Assembly: GCA_018895795.1 (NCBI GenBank)
Contig: JAHINZ010000130.1
Span: 1 to 8,398, forward strand
Direction of reading: 5' to 3'
DNA from: Alphaproteobacteria bacterium
Lineage (GTDB): Bacteria; Pseudomonadota; Alphaproteobacteria; Caulobacterales; Caulobacteraceae
DNA: 8,398 nucleotides
In this document: piece after piece, positions 1 through 6,211 of the stretch
How positions within the stretch are numbered: position 1 is the stretch's first letter
Layout of the letters: every line of letters starts with the position of its first letter
Notes under the pieces: generated by a model
Seen by the model: only the letters and a program-made list of their open reading frames with translations
Databases searched by the model: none
What the model was told of the DNA's origin: nothing
Translations under genes and position numbers: made by a program

Positions 1-54
1 CAGCTGATCGTCGAGGACACGGTAGCCCCCGGCCGTCATCGGCACTTTTTCCAT
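1..54 (-). CDS. greA: Transcription elongation factor GreA, N-terminal fragment (runs off window)
   Basis: The minus strand from 54 reads 18 codons beginning MEKVPMTAGGYRVLDDQL and continues past the window edge. Seen: the 'PMT..G...L..L' pattern typical of the start of the GreA N-terminal coiled coil. Known: GreA binds the RNA polymerase secondary channel and stimulates transcript cleavage in backtracked complexes; full-length proteins are about 157 residues, so roughly 140 are missing here. The ATG sits in the palindrome CATATG and has no strong Shine-Dalgarno upstream. The identification rests on a short stretch, but the motif is distinctive. Confidence 0.8.
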   Translation of the reverse strand, partial: MEKVPMTAGGYRVLDDQL

Positions 55-80
55 ATGTCGTGAGTTTTCTTGTTTCGCCC

Positions 81-95
81 GACTGACAGACTGAC
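81..95. repeat. Short tandem direct repeat in the greA upstream region
   Basis: GACTGAC occurs at 81-87 and again at 89-95, separated by one base. It lies in the 5' region of greA, 27 bases or more before its start codon. No function can be assigned. It could be a regulator site or chance. Confidence 0.35.
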
Positions 96-105
96 TAGGC
101 ACAGA

Positions 106-126
106 GGTCGCTGGGCGCTTGCGACC
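106..126. other. Perfect 6-bp inverted repeat (hairpin) upstream of greA
   Basis: GGTCGC (106-111) and GCGACC (121-126) are perfect reverse complements around a 9-base loop. The element lies in the 128-base gap between the small membrane protein and greA, both read on the minus strand. It may be part of a terminator or of the greA 5' leader. No T-run follows on either strand, so intrinsic termination is not well supported. Confidence 0.4.
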
Positions 127-140
127 GGCCAAAGAGGGTA

Positions 141-153
141 GGGCGCCGCGCCC
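141..153 (-). terminator. G+C-rich hairpin, weak terminator candidate after the small membrane protein
   Basis: GGGCGC and GCGCCC flank one central base, giving in practice a 5-bp stem with a 3-base loop. It lies 30 bases past the stop codon of the minus-strand gene at 183-371. The following minus-strand bases are not U-rich, so this is only a candidate. Confidence 0.3.
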
Positions 154-182
154 GAAGATTCAAGGACGGTTGCGGAACGGCG

Positions 183-371
183 TCACGCGGCGCGATCGCG
201 GGGCGTATCGCGGGCCTTGCGGATCATGCTCCAGGCCAGCCAGCCGATCGCCGCCAGCCCGATCGCCATGAACAGCACGGACACCAGAAAAACCCCCGCG
301 GCCATGAAGGCCAGGATGAAGGCGATGGCCGCGACGAGGCCCGCGATGACCTGAACGATCTTGAGATTCAT
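183..371 (-). CDS. Small two-helix inner-membrane protein, unknown function
   Basis: This 62-residue protein begins MNLKIVQVIAGLVAAIAF. Two hydrophobic stretches, about residues 5-27 and 28-48, are separated by almost no polar loop, followed by a basic tail (RKARDTPRDR). It is probably a helical hairpin in the cytoplasmic membrane. It has no recognisable catalytic motif and I cannot name a family. It lies 87 bases downstream of the GST gene on the same strand, so co-transcription is possible. The ribosome binding site is weak. An overlapping 225-residue frame at 160-837 on the same strand is Arg/Pro/Gly-rich and looks like a frame shadow. The membrane topology is clear; the function is unknown. 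Confidence 0.65.
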   Translation of the reverse strand: MNLKIVQVIAGLVAAIAFILAFMAAGVFLVSVLFMAIGLAAIGWLAWSMIRKARDTPRDRAA

Positions 372-458
372 GCGGGATAAACGTGGTTCGGCGGACCGGG
401 TTGCGGCTCCGCTCGCCGCTCACGACGACTTTCGCAGGGTGTGGCGCCGATGTCGGGC

Positions 459-1136
459 TCAGGCGTAGGCGTAGGGGCCGCCCCGCTCCAGCGCGCGACG
501 GTAGGCCGGTCGGGCATGGATGCGTTGCAGGAAGGCCTTGAGCCTCGGCTTGTCGGCGCCGAAACCCACGCGGGCGCCCGCCGCTTCGACCGGGAAGCTC
601 ATCATGATGTCGGCCGCGCTGAAGGCGTCGCCCGCGAACCATTCGGACTTGCCGAGTTCGGCCTCCCACCAGGCGGCGTGCGCCGCCAGCTGCGGCTCGA
701 TCATCGCGGCGTTGACCTTGCGGGCGATGCCGTTGGCGATGGGCCGGATCAGGAGCGGCGTGCGTTTCGGAATCTGGGTGAAGATCAGTTTCAGCAGCAG
801 GGGCGTCATGGCCGAGCCCTCGGCATAGTGCAGCCACTGCTGGTAGCGGTCATAGTCGGCGCTGGCCGGATCGGGGGCCAGCCGTCCCTCGCCATGACGC
901 CGGATGATGTAGTCGATGATCGCGCCGGACTCGATCACCGTCAGGTCGCCCCCGGCGGTCCCATCGACGATCACCGGCGACTTGCCCAGCGGATGCACGT
1001 CGGTCAGCGACGTCGGGGCCAGGCGGGTCTTGACGTCGCGGGTGTGGAACACGATCTCGTAGGGAACGCCCAGTTCCTCCAGCAGCCACAGAACACGCTG
1101 CGAGCGGGATTCATTGAGGTGGTGAACTTTCAGCAT
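459..1136 (-). CDS. Glutathione S-transferase family protein
   Basis: This 225-residue cytosolic protein matches the usual GST length. Residues 1-80 form the thioredoxin-like domain: the opening contains the ESRSQRVLWLLEELG helix-1 motif (from residue 9), the cis-proline region is LGKSPVI (50-56, Pro54), and the glutathione gamma-glutamyl contact is ESGAI (69-73). Residues 90-210 form the helical domain, with the conserved N-capping box FSAADI (172-177). Known: such enzymes conjugate glutathione to electrophiles or act as reductases or isomerases; the substrate here cannot be told. The start at 1136 is chosen over an in-frame ATG at 1217 because GGGGAAG lies just upstream (minus strand, 1147-1141) and the protein then begins at the first beta strand. 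It is transcribed divergently from the acyl-CoA dehydrogenase across a 105-base gap. Confidence 0.9.
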   Translation of the reverse strand: MLKVHHLNESRSQRVLWLLEELGVPYEIVFHTRDVKTRLAPTSLTDVHPLGKSPVIVDGTAGGDLTVIESGAIIDYIIRRHGEGRLAPDPASADYDRYQQWLHYAEGSAMTPLLLKLIFTQIPKRTPLLIRPIANGIARKVNAAMIEPQLAAHAAWWEAELGKSEWFAGDAFSAADIMMSFPVEAAGARVGFGADKPRLKAFLQRIHARPAYRRALERGGPYAYA

Positions 1137-1241
1137 GTTTCTTCCCCATATTGCGCTTTGATGCTGCGCTGCGGCATTGCTCGCAGGTGCGAAAAGGGCC
1201 AGGGTGAAAGAAAACAACTGTTTGGCTCAGGGGAGCAAGTG
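1137..1241. promoter_or_regulatory. Divergent promoter region between GST and acyl-CoA dehydrogenase
   Basis: The 105 bases separating two divergent starts must hold both promoters or share control elements. It contains the two ribosome binding sites: GGGGAAG for the GST on the minus strand (1147-1141) and AGGGGAG at 1229-1235 for the dehydrogenase, six bases before its ATG. I could not pick convincing -35/-10 pairs or an operator palindrome. Confidence 0.5.
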
Positions 1242-2933
1242 ATGACTGCAACGATCGCTCAGGAAACCACCACGATCATCCTGCCGGGCCTGACGGGCCT
1301 GCTGCGCGAAGCCGCCACGGCCGTTCAGGGCTTCGTGGCTAAGCTGCATCCGATCGTGAAGGCCCGGATCGCCGGGCCCAATGGCAAGGTCGATCGCAAG
1401 CTGGCCGACCTTGAACAGCACGCGGTGCACGGCTTTGGCTGGTACGCCTCCTATGCCGAGCTGCTCAATCAGGTGGCCGGCTGGGCCGAACGCCTTGAGG
1501 CCACGGGCCGTTTCACCGAGATCGAGGCCCTGCTGGCCCAACTGCTGTTCGCCGAATACGCCACCCAGATGGTCGGCGGCATCGCGATGAACCAGGGCGA
1601 GATGATCCGCCCCGTCGACCTGACCGACGACCACAGCGTCATGAACCTGCTGTTCGCCCCGGCTCTGGTCACCTTGATGACCAAGGGCGGCGGCCAGGCC
1701 GTCAAGACCGCCATCGCCCGACGCCTGGGCGAAGCCCGGGGGCGTCCGACCCTGGAAAATACCGGTCTGGACGAAACCTTCGAGATGATCCGCGACCAGT
1801 TCCACGCCTTCGCCGAGGAGAAGGTCACGCCCTTCGCCCACGAATGGCACCTGAAGGATGAGCTGATCCCGATCGAACTGGTCGAGGAGCTGGGCGCCCT
1901 GGGCGTGTTCGGCCTGACCATTCCCGAGGAATATGGCGGCAGCGGCATGGGCAAGACCGCCATGTGCGTGGTCTCCGAAGAGCTGTCGCGCGCCTGGATC
2001 GGCGTCGGCTCGCTGGCCACCCGCTCGGAGATCGCCGGCGAACTGATCCTGACCGGCGGCACCGAGGCCCAGAAGCAATACTGGCTGCCCAGGATCGCCA
2101 GCGCCGAGATCCTGCCGACCGCTGTGTTCACCGAACCCAATACCGGCTCCGACCTGGGCGCCCTGCGCACCCGCGGCGTGCTGGAGGGCGACGCCTATGT
2201 GGTCACCGGCAACAAGACCTGGATCACCCACGCCTCGCGCGCCGACGTCATGACCCTGCTGGTGCGCACCGATCCCAACACCACCGACTATCGCGGCCTG
2301 TCGATGCTGCTGGCCCCCAAGCCGCGCGCCACCGATACGGTCGACTTTCCGGCCGAGGGCATGAGCGGCGGCGAGATCGGCGTCATCGGCTATCGCGGCA
2401 TGAAGGAATATGAGCTGGCCTTCGACGGCTTCACGGTGCCGAAGGAGAACCTGCTGGGCGGGGTCGAGGGTCAGGGCTTCAAGCAGCTGATGGCCACTTT
2501 CGAGAGCGCCCGGATCCAGACCGCCGCCCGCGCCGTCGGCGTGGCCCAGTCGGCGCTCGAGGTGGGCTTGTCCTACGCCATGGACCGCAAGCAGTTTGGC
2601 CAGCCGATCTTCGAGTTTCCCCGCGTCGCCAACAAGCTGGCGATGATGGCGGCCGAGATCATGGGCATCCGCCAGCTGACCTATTTCGCCGCCGCCCAAA
2701 AGGATGAAGACAAGCGCTGCGACATCGAGGCCGGCATGGCCAAGCTGATCGCCGCCCGTGTGGCTTGGGCCGCCGCCGACAACGCCCTTCAGATCCATGG
2801 CGGCAACGGCTTCGCCACTGAATATGTCATCAGCCGCGTGCTGGCTGACGCCCGCATCCTGAATATCTTCGAGGGCGCCGGCGAGATCCAGGCCCAGGTG
2901 ATCGCGCGGCGTCTGCTGGACGGCGGAAACTGA
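1242..2933 (+). CDS. Acyl-CoA dehydrogenase, probable (2S)-methylsuccinyl-CoA dehydrogenase (Mcd) type
   Basis: This 563-residue flavoprotein is well above the ~380-400 of ordinary acyl-CoA dehydrogenases because of a ~170-residue helical N-terminal extension, which includes AVHGFGWYASYAELL from residue 61. The dehydrogenase core follows. FAD/substrate motifs are TEPNTGSDLGALRT (297-310) and GNKTWITHASRAD (323-335). The C-terminal domain has DRKQFGQPI (448-456), IHGGNGFATEY (518-528) and IFEGAGEIQ (542-550); Glu544 aligns with the catalytic base of medium-chain acyl-CoA dehydrogenase. The extension and the segment GMSGGEIGVIGYRGMKEYE (373-391) resemble what I recall of Mcd, which oxidises (2S)-methylsuccinyl-CoA to mesaconyl-CoA in the ethylmalonyl-CoA pathway and passes electrons to ETF. 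The family is certain; the substrate is inferred. The frame is open upstream to 441 against the GST, but the ATG at 1242 with AGGGGAG is the credible start. etfB and a cobalamin adenosyltransferase lie downstream. Confidence 0.92.
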   Translation: MTATIAQETTTIILPGLTGLLREAATAVQGFVAKLHPIVKARIAGPNGKVDRKLADLEQHAVHGFGWYASYAELLNQVAGWAERLEATGRFTEIEALLAQLLFAEYATQMVGGIAMNQGEMIRPVDLTDDHSVMNLLFAPALVTLMTKGGGQAVKTAIARRLGEARGRPTLENTGLDETFEMIRDQFHAFAEEKVTPFAHEWHLKDELIPIELVEELGALGVFGLTIPEEYGGSGMGKTAMCVVSEELSRAWIGVGSLATRSEIAGELILTGGTEAQKQYWLPRIASAEILPTAVFTEPNTGSDLGALRTRGVLEGDAYVVTGNKTWITHASRADVMTLLVRTDPNTTDYRGLSMLLAPKPRATDTVDFPAEGMSGGEIGVIGYRGMKEYELAFDGFTVPKENLLGGVEGQGFKQLMATFESARIQTAARAVGVAQSALEVGLSYAMDRKQFGQPIFEFPRVANKLAMMAAEIMGIRQLTYFAAAQKDEDKRCDIEAGMAKLIAARVAWAAADNALQIHGGNGFATEYVISRVLADARILNIFEGAGEIQAQVIARRLLDGGN

Positions 2934-2952
2934 GCGGCGCGCTCATTGCCTT

Positions 2953-2984
2953 AAGGGGCCGCTGAGCGGTCGTTCATGCCCCTT
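2953..2984 (+). terminator. Hairpin after the acyl-CoA dehydrogenase, weak terminator candidate
   Basis: AAGGGGC (2953-2959) pairs with GCCCCTT (2978-2984) around an 18-base loop, 19 bases after the dehydrogenase stop. There is no T-tract beyond the final TT, so the terminator call is tentative. The next gene starts 54 bases further on with its own ribosome binding site. Confidence 0.3.
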
Positions 2985-3038
2985 GCGGCGGGGGAGCGGG
3001 CAAGCTTAGCTTCCCTACTCGCCCCGCAAGGACAGCCC

Positions 3039-4649
3039 ATGATCGTCACGACCCGCCGCACCGCCCTGATCTCGGGCTTCGCCACGGCCAGCCTCGCGGC
3101 GTTCGGAACGTCCGCCAAAGCCCGCGAGACCGGTTCGGTGGCCGCCGCGGTCGACCAGTACGCCCAGGAGGTGATGGCCGCCTTCCCGGACGAGCCGGGC
3201 CTAGGCGTCGCGGTGGTCGAGAACGGCGAAATCACCCTGGCCAAGGGCTATGGCGTCAAGCGTCTGGGCGCGCCGGCCCGGTGCGACCAGAACACCATTT
3301 TCGGGATTGCTTCCAACACCAAGGCCATGACCGCGGCGGCTCTGGGCATGCTGGTCGAGGAAGGCAAGGTCGAGTGGGACGCGCCTGTCACCCGTTACCT
3401 GCCGCAATTCGCGATGAGCGATCCGGTGATCACCAAGCTGATGACCGTGCGCGATCTGCTGGTTCACCGCAGCGGCCTGACCCTGGGGGCCGGCGATCTG
3501 ATGATCTGGCCCGCCCCGACTCATTCGCGGGCCGAGATCGTCGCGGGTCTGAAATACCTGCCGATCGGCTCGCAGTTCCGCGGCGGCTACGCCTATGACA
3601 ACGTGCTCTATGTGGCCGCGGGCGAGGTGATCGCCGCCGTCACCGGCCAGCCCTGGGAAGTCTTTATCCAGAGCCGGATCCTCTCGCCCCTGGGCATGAC
3701 CGACACGGTCCCGATGCCGTCGATGGTCGACCATAGCCGTCGGGCCGAGCCGCACTGCCGCATGGGGCCGCCGGTGCGGGGACTGGGGCCGCAGACCGTT
3801 TTGCCGTTCGACGGCAGTTTCGACTCGGCCGCCGCGGCCGGCGGGGTCAACACCACCCCGGCCGACATCGGCAAATGGATGCGCGTGCAACTGGCGCTGG
3901 GCGCCCTTCCCGATGGCCAGCGGCTGTGGAGCGAGGCGACCGCTCGCGAATTGTGGAAGCCGCAGACGATCACCAATTCGTCCGAGGGGCCGACCGCTGA
4001 AAATCCGGTTCGACCGTCCATCCAGGCCTATGCCCTGGGCTGGTTCGTGCAGGACCATCGCGGCGAGCGCCTGCTGTCGCATACGGGCGGTCTGGCCGGT
4101 TTCATCTCCTATACGGGCCTGCTGCCGGGCCGAAGGTCCGGCATCATGGTGATGACCAATGCCGAGGAGAACCCGGTGCTGCGGTCGCTGCGCTATGGCG
4201 GTCCAGATCGCCTTCAGGGCCGCAGTGACTTCGACTGGATCGCCTCCAGCAAGCGCGTTCAGGCGGAAAGCGACGCCAAGACCATCAAGGAGGCCGCCGA
4301 GGCGGTGACGCCAAAGGGCGGCGGCGCCAAACCCAGCCTCCCGATCGAGGCCTATCTGGGCGTCTATCGCGACCCCTGGTACGGGACCGTCACGATCGGC
4401 AAGGCGAAGGGCAGGGCGGCCAAGGGGCTGACGGTGTCGTTCGACAAGACCCCCGCCCTGCGCGGCCAGTTGAAGCCCTTCGACGGAGACACCTTCCAGA
4501 CCGTCTTTGACGATCGCACCCAGGAAGACGCCTTCATCACCTTCGACGTCGTGGGCGGCGCGGTGACCTCGGCCCTGGTCAAGGCGGTCTCGCCCCTGGC
4601 TGACTTCTCGTTCGATTATCAGGATCTGCGGCTGACGCGGGTGAGCTAG
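3039..4649 (+). CDS. Exported serine hydrolase, class C beta-lactamase/esterase fold, with C-terminal accessory domain
   Basis: This 536-residue protein carries the three active-site motifs of the penicillin-recognising serine hydrolases: SxxK as SNTK (Ser92-Lys95, nucleophile and base), YxN as YDN (186-188), and HTG (348-350) in place of KTG, as is common in class C-like esterases and peptidases. The catalytic domain spans about 35-385. Residues ~435-536, starting near EAYLGVYRDPWYG, resemble the DUF3471-type beta domain found behind this fold. The N-terminus TTRRTALISGFATASLAAFG with an AKA site near residue 28 looks like a Tat signal peptide, so the enzyme probably acts in the periplasm. 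The substrate (beta-lactam, D-amino peptide or ester) cannot be told. The start at 3039 is chosen for AAGGA at 3028-3032; an in-frame ATG at 2976 would bury the signal. Its stop is four bases from that of a convergent tetR. Confidence 0.88.
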   Translation: MIVTTRRTALISGFATASLAAFGTSAKARETGSVAAAVDQYAQEVMAAFPDEPGLGVAVVENGEITLAKGYGVKRLGAPARCDQNTIFGIASNTKAMTAAALGMLVEEGKVEWDAPVTRYLPQFAMSDPVITKLMTVRDLLVHRSGLTLGAGDLMIWPAPTHSRAEIVAGLKYLPIGSQFRGGYAYDNVLYVAAGEVIAAVTGQPWEVFIQSRILSPLGMTDTVPMPSMVDHSRRAEPHCRMGPPVRGLGPQTVLPFDGSFDSAAAAGGVNTTPADIGKWMRVQLALGALPDGQRLWSEATARELWKPQTITNSSEGPTAENPVRPSIQAYALGWFVQDHRGERLLSHTGGLAGFISYTGLLPGRRSGIMVMTNAEENPVLRSLRYGGPDRLQGRSDFDWIASSKRVQAESDAKTIKEAAEAVTPKGGGAKPSLPIEAYLGVYRDPWYGTVTIGKAKGRAAKGLTVSFDKTPALRGQLKPFDGDTFQTVFDDRTQEDAFITFDVVGGAVTSALVKAVSPLADFSFDYQDLRLTRVS

Positions 4650-4658
4650 CCGGTCAGC
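4631..4658. terminator. Hairpin spanning both convergent stop codons, candidate bidirectional terminator
   Basis: GCTGAC (4631-4636) pairs with GTCAGC (4653-4658). After one bulged G, CGG (4638-4640) pairs with CCG (4650-4652), leaving a 9-base loop. The stem includes bases of the minus-strand tetR stop (4654-4656), and the loop contains the hydrolase stop (4647-4649). The location suits transcript ends for both genes. No T-tract is present on either side, so it may act only as a 3' stabilising structure. Confidence 0.4.
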
Positions 4659-5262
4659 GCGGTCGCCAGCCTTCGGCGATCGCCAGGATCTGCCGTTCCA
4701 TCGCCGCCGACATGGCGGCGGCGTCGCCCTTGCCGCCTGCGCTGGCCGCCATGCGATAGTTCCAGGCATAGACGGCCTTGAGCACGTCGATCGCCAGTTG
4801 CCGGTCGAGATCGGCGCGCACTTCGCCGCGCTTGACGCCTTCGGCCAGCACGTCGCACAGCATGTCGGTCAGGCGCTGGTTGCGTCCGTAGGGCTTGACC
4901 CCTGGATCCAGGCTGGGGCTGTAGGAGGCCGCGATGTGGGCCAGGAACAGCTTCACCCGGCGGGTCTCGAACTCGTAATGGATGGCGAAGATCGAACAGA
5001 GTCGGTCCGCCGTCGCGCCCCGCAGATAGGGCAGGACCCGGTCGAATTCGAGATACAGGTCGTCGAGCCGGCGCTCCATCACGTGGCTGAGCACTTCGGC
5101 CTTTGACGCGAAGGTCGTGAAAACGCTGCCGACCGAGACAGCCGCCCGCTCCGCGATGGCGCGGATGGTGGTTTCCTCGTAGCCGACGTCGTTGAACAGG
5201 TCGCGAGCGGCCTCTAGGACCCTCTCCCGCGTCGCCTGTTTCTGTTCATCCCTTACGCCCAA
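4654..5262 (-). CDS. TetR/AcrR-family transcriptional regulator (TTG start)
   Basis: This 202-residue protein is of normal TetR length. Residues 8-60 form the DNA-binding domain: helix 1 is RERVLEAARDLFNDVGYEE (from 12), and the helix-turn-helix is TTIRAIAERAAVSVGSVFTT (31-50), followed by FASKAEVL. The remainder is the helical ligand and dimer domain; its ligand is unknown. The start is TTG at 5262: reading upstream in frame there is no ATG or GTG before a stop at 5337-5335, and GAGGGGG lies six bases upstream (5275-5269). The protein shares patterned similarity with the tetR directly upstream, including a C-terminal VYxxNYRxA motif. An 80-base gap with its own possible operator suggests an independent promoter. 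It probably represses itself or neighbours; the target is not identifiable. Confidence 0.9.
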   Translation of the reverse strand: MGVRDEQKQATRERVLEAARDLFNDVGYEETTIRAIAERAAVSVGSVFTTFASKAEVLSHVMERRLDDLYLEFDRVLPYLRGATADRLCSIFAIHYEFETRRVKLFLAHIAASYSPSLDPGVKPYGRNQRLTDMLCDVLAEGVKRGEVRADLDRQLAIDVLKAVYAWNYRMAASAGGKGDAAAMSAAMERQILAIAEGWRPR

Positions 5263-5290
5263 GCCCGTCCCCCTCGAACACGCTAGAGTC

Positions 5291-5302
5291 TGATTGTGAT
5301 CA
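5291..5302. promoter_or_regulatory. Candidate operator TGAT-N4-ATCA upstream of the TTG-start tetR
   Basis: TGATTGTGATCA is an inverted repeat with 4-bp arms and a 4-base spacer, 28 bases before the regulator's start codon. TetR proteins often bind palindromes in their own promoters. With arms this short, the call is weak. Confidence 0.3.
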
Positions 5303-5303
5303 A

Positions 5304-5329
5304 GGACGCCCCGCCCCGACGGGGCGCCC
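5304..5329 (-). terminator. G+C-rich hairpin between the two tetR genes
   Basis: GG-CGCCCC (5304-5312) pairs with GGGGCG-CC (5321-5329), eight pairs with one mismatch. An alternative compact stem is 5312-5317 with 5321-5326 around GAC. It lies 14 bases past the stop of the upstream tetR on the minus strand and is followed by TCCTTGAT rather than a real T-run. It is a plausible transcription end for the 5343-6211 pair that would separate it from the next tetR. Confidence 0.4.
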
Positions 5330-5346
5330 TGTAGTCAGGTAGTCAG
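5330..5346. repeat. Tandem GTAGTCAG repeat at the tetR stop
   Basis: GTAGTCAG occurs at 5331-5338 and 5339-5346. It includes the tetR stop codon (5343-5345), and the upstream copy supplies the in-frame stop that limits the next gene's start. It is probably a local duplication with no evident function. Confidence 0.4.
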
Positions 5347-5990
5347 GCGCGAGCGGCCGCGAATATAATTTTCAGTTGATCTGAAAGCCGCGCCAGCAAC
5401 GCCTCCACCGTCCAGCCGTCATAAACGGCGCGGCGATAGTTTGCGACATAAACGTCCCAGGTGATTTCAGCCAAGAGCTTTAAGTCAATATCACCCCTGA
5501 GCTGACCTTGATCGACGCCGCGCTGCATGACTTCGGCGATCAGGCGAAAGATATGCTTGAGGTCGCTGCGGGATTTGCGCTCGGCGGCTTCACTGTGGGT
5601 CCATGACACCGCAATACCGGCCCGTAGCAGGGGAAGCTGCTCAAGATGGAAGGCGTAGGCGACGCCGAACAGCCCCAGCAGCGCTTCGTCGGCGCTGGCG
5701 CCCGAGCGGGCGGCCTGAACCATCTGGGCGCAGATGGCCTCGTAGTCGGCGGTCAGGATCTCGTCGAACAATTCGGACTTGTCGGCGAAGCTGGCGAACA
5801 CCGCGCCCGTCGACATCCCGGCGGCCTGGGCGATATCGCGGATCGTGGCGCCTTCATAACCGCGCTCGCTGAACAGACGGCGGGCCGCTGACAGCACGCG
5901 TTCGCGCGTGCGTTGCTTGGCCAAGGCGCGACGGGTCAACTTCACGGGAGAGTCTGTCGCGGACTCGATATTGACGGAAACAAAGCTCAT
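5343..5990 (-). CDS. TetR/AcrR-family transcriptional regulator
   Basis: This 215-residue protein has the DNA-binding domain at residues 25-75: RVLSAARRLFSERGYEG (31-47), the helix-turn-helix ATIRDIAQAAGMSTGAVFAS (48-67) and FADKSELFDEIL. The 24-residue polar leader before it (MSFVSVNIESATDSPVK) is longer than in the neighbouring tetR. The C-terminal helical domain carries DVYVANYRRAV, matching the VYxxNYRxA of the downstream tetR. The start ATG at 5990 overlaps the stop of the upstream 74-residue protein as ATGA, a four-base overlap typical of translational coupling, so the pair is an operon. The ligand is unknown. Control of its own operon through palindromes upstream of 6211 is inferred. 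Confidence 0.92.
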   Translation of the reverse strand: MSFVSVNIESATDSPVKLTRRALAKQRTRERVLSAARRLFSERGYEGATIRDIAQAAGMSTGAVFASFADKSELFDEILTADYEAICAQMVQAARSGASADEALLGLFGVAYAFHLEQLPLLRAGIAVSWTHSEAAERKSRSDLKHIFRLIAEVMQRGVDQGQLRGDIDLKLLAEITWDVYVANYRRAVYDGWTVEALLARLSDQLKIIFAAARA

Positions 5991-6211
5991 GCGGCGGCCT
6001 CCAGGCGAGCCAGAGCGGCCTCGGCGCGCTTCTCGAACTCGGTACAGTATTCATCGACGACGTTTTGAAGGACGTCGGCATATCGGCTCGCCAGTTTGCG
6101 GCCATCCTGCGCGGCGTCGCGGAGGTCCGTGATCAGCTGGCGGACTTCCGCCATGGCGTCATCGCGTTCGGACGCGGAGAGCGCGGCGTTGGCTTGTGTT
6201 GTCTTTGCCAT
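5987..6211 (-). CDS. Small helical (coiled-coil-like) protein, unknown function, coupled to tetR
   Basis: This 74-residue acidic, Ala-rich protein begins MAKTTQANAALSASERDD. From about residue 16 to the end it is predicted by eye to be one or two long amphipathic helices (AEVRQLITDLRDAAQDGRKL, then the stretch to EKRAEAALARLEAAA). It has no membrane segment or signal peptide; Cys56 is the only cysteine. Phasin-like or other small helical accessory proteins look similar, but I cannot assign a family. The start at 6211 is chosen over an in-frame ATG at 6292 because AGGAGA lies at 6224-6219 on the minus strand, seven bases upstream. Its stop overlaps the start of tetR (ATGA). The conserved-looking coupling suggests that the regulator and this protein act in one process. 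Confidence 0.75.
   Translation of the reverse strand: MAKTTQANAALSASERDDAMAEVRQLITDLRDAAQDGRKLASRYADVLQNVVDEYCTEFEKRAEAALARLEAAA

Noticed and set aside
441..1241. An in-frame open extension that would make the acyl-CoA dehydrogenase 830 residues long
   Set aside because: It runs antisense to a convincing GST gene, its translation is Arg/Gly/His-rich without family features, and the ATG at 1242 has a good ribosome binding site.
1227..2798. 523-residue open frame antisense to the acyl-CoA dehydrogenase
   Set aside because: It is a long antisense frame typical of G+C-rich genes. Its translation is Gly/His/Gln/Asp-rich low-complexity sequence with no motif, while the plus strand encodes a complete enzyme.
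3201..4769. 522-residue open frame antisense to the serine hydrolase
   Set aside because: Same pattern: Arg/His/Gly/Asp-rich with no recognisable domain, opposite a gene with intact catalytic motifs, and running into the tetR coding region.
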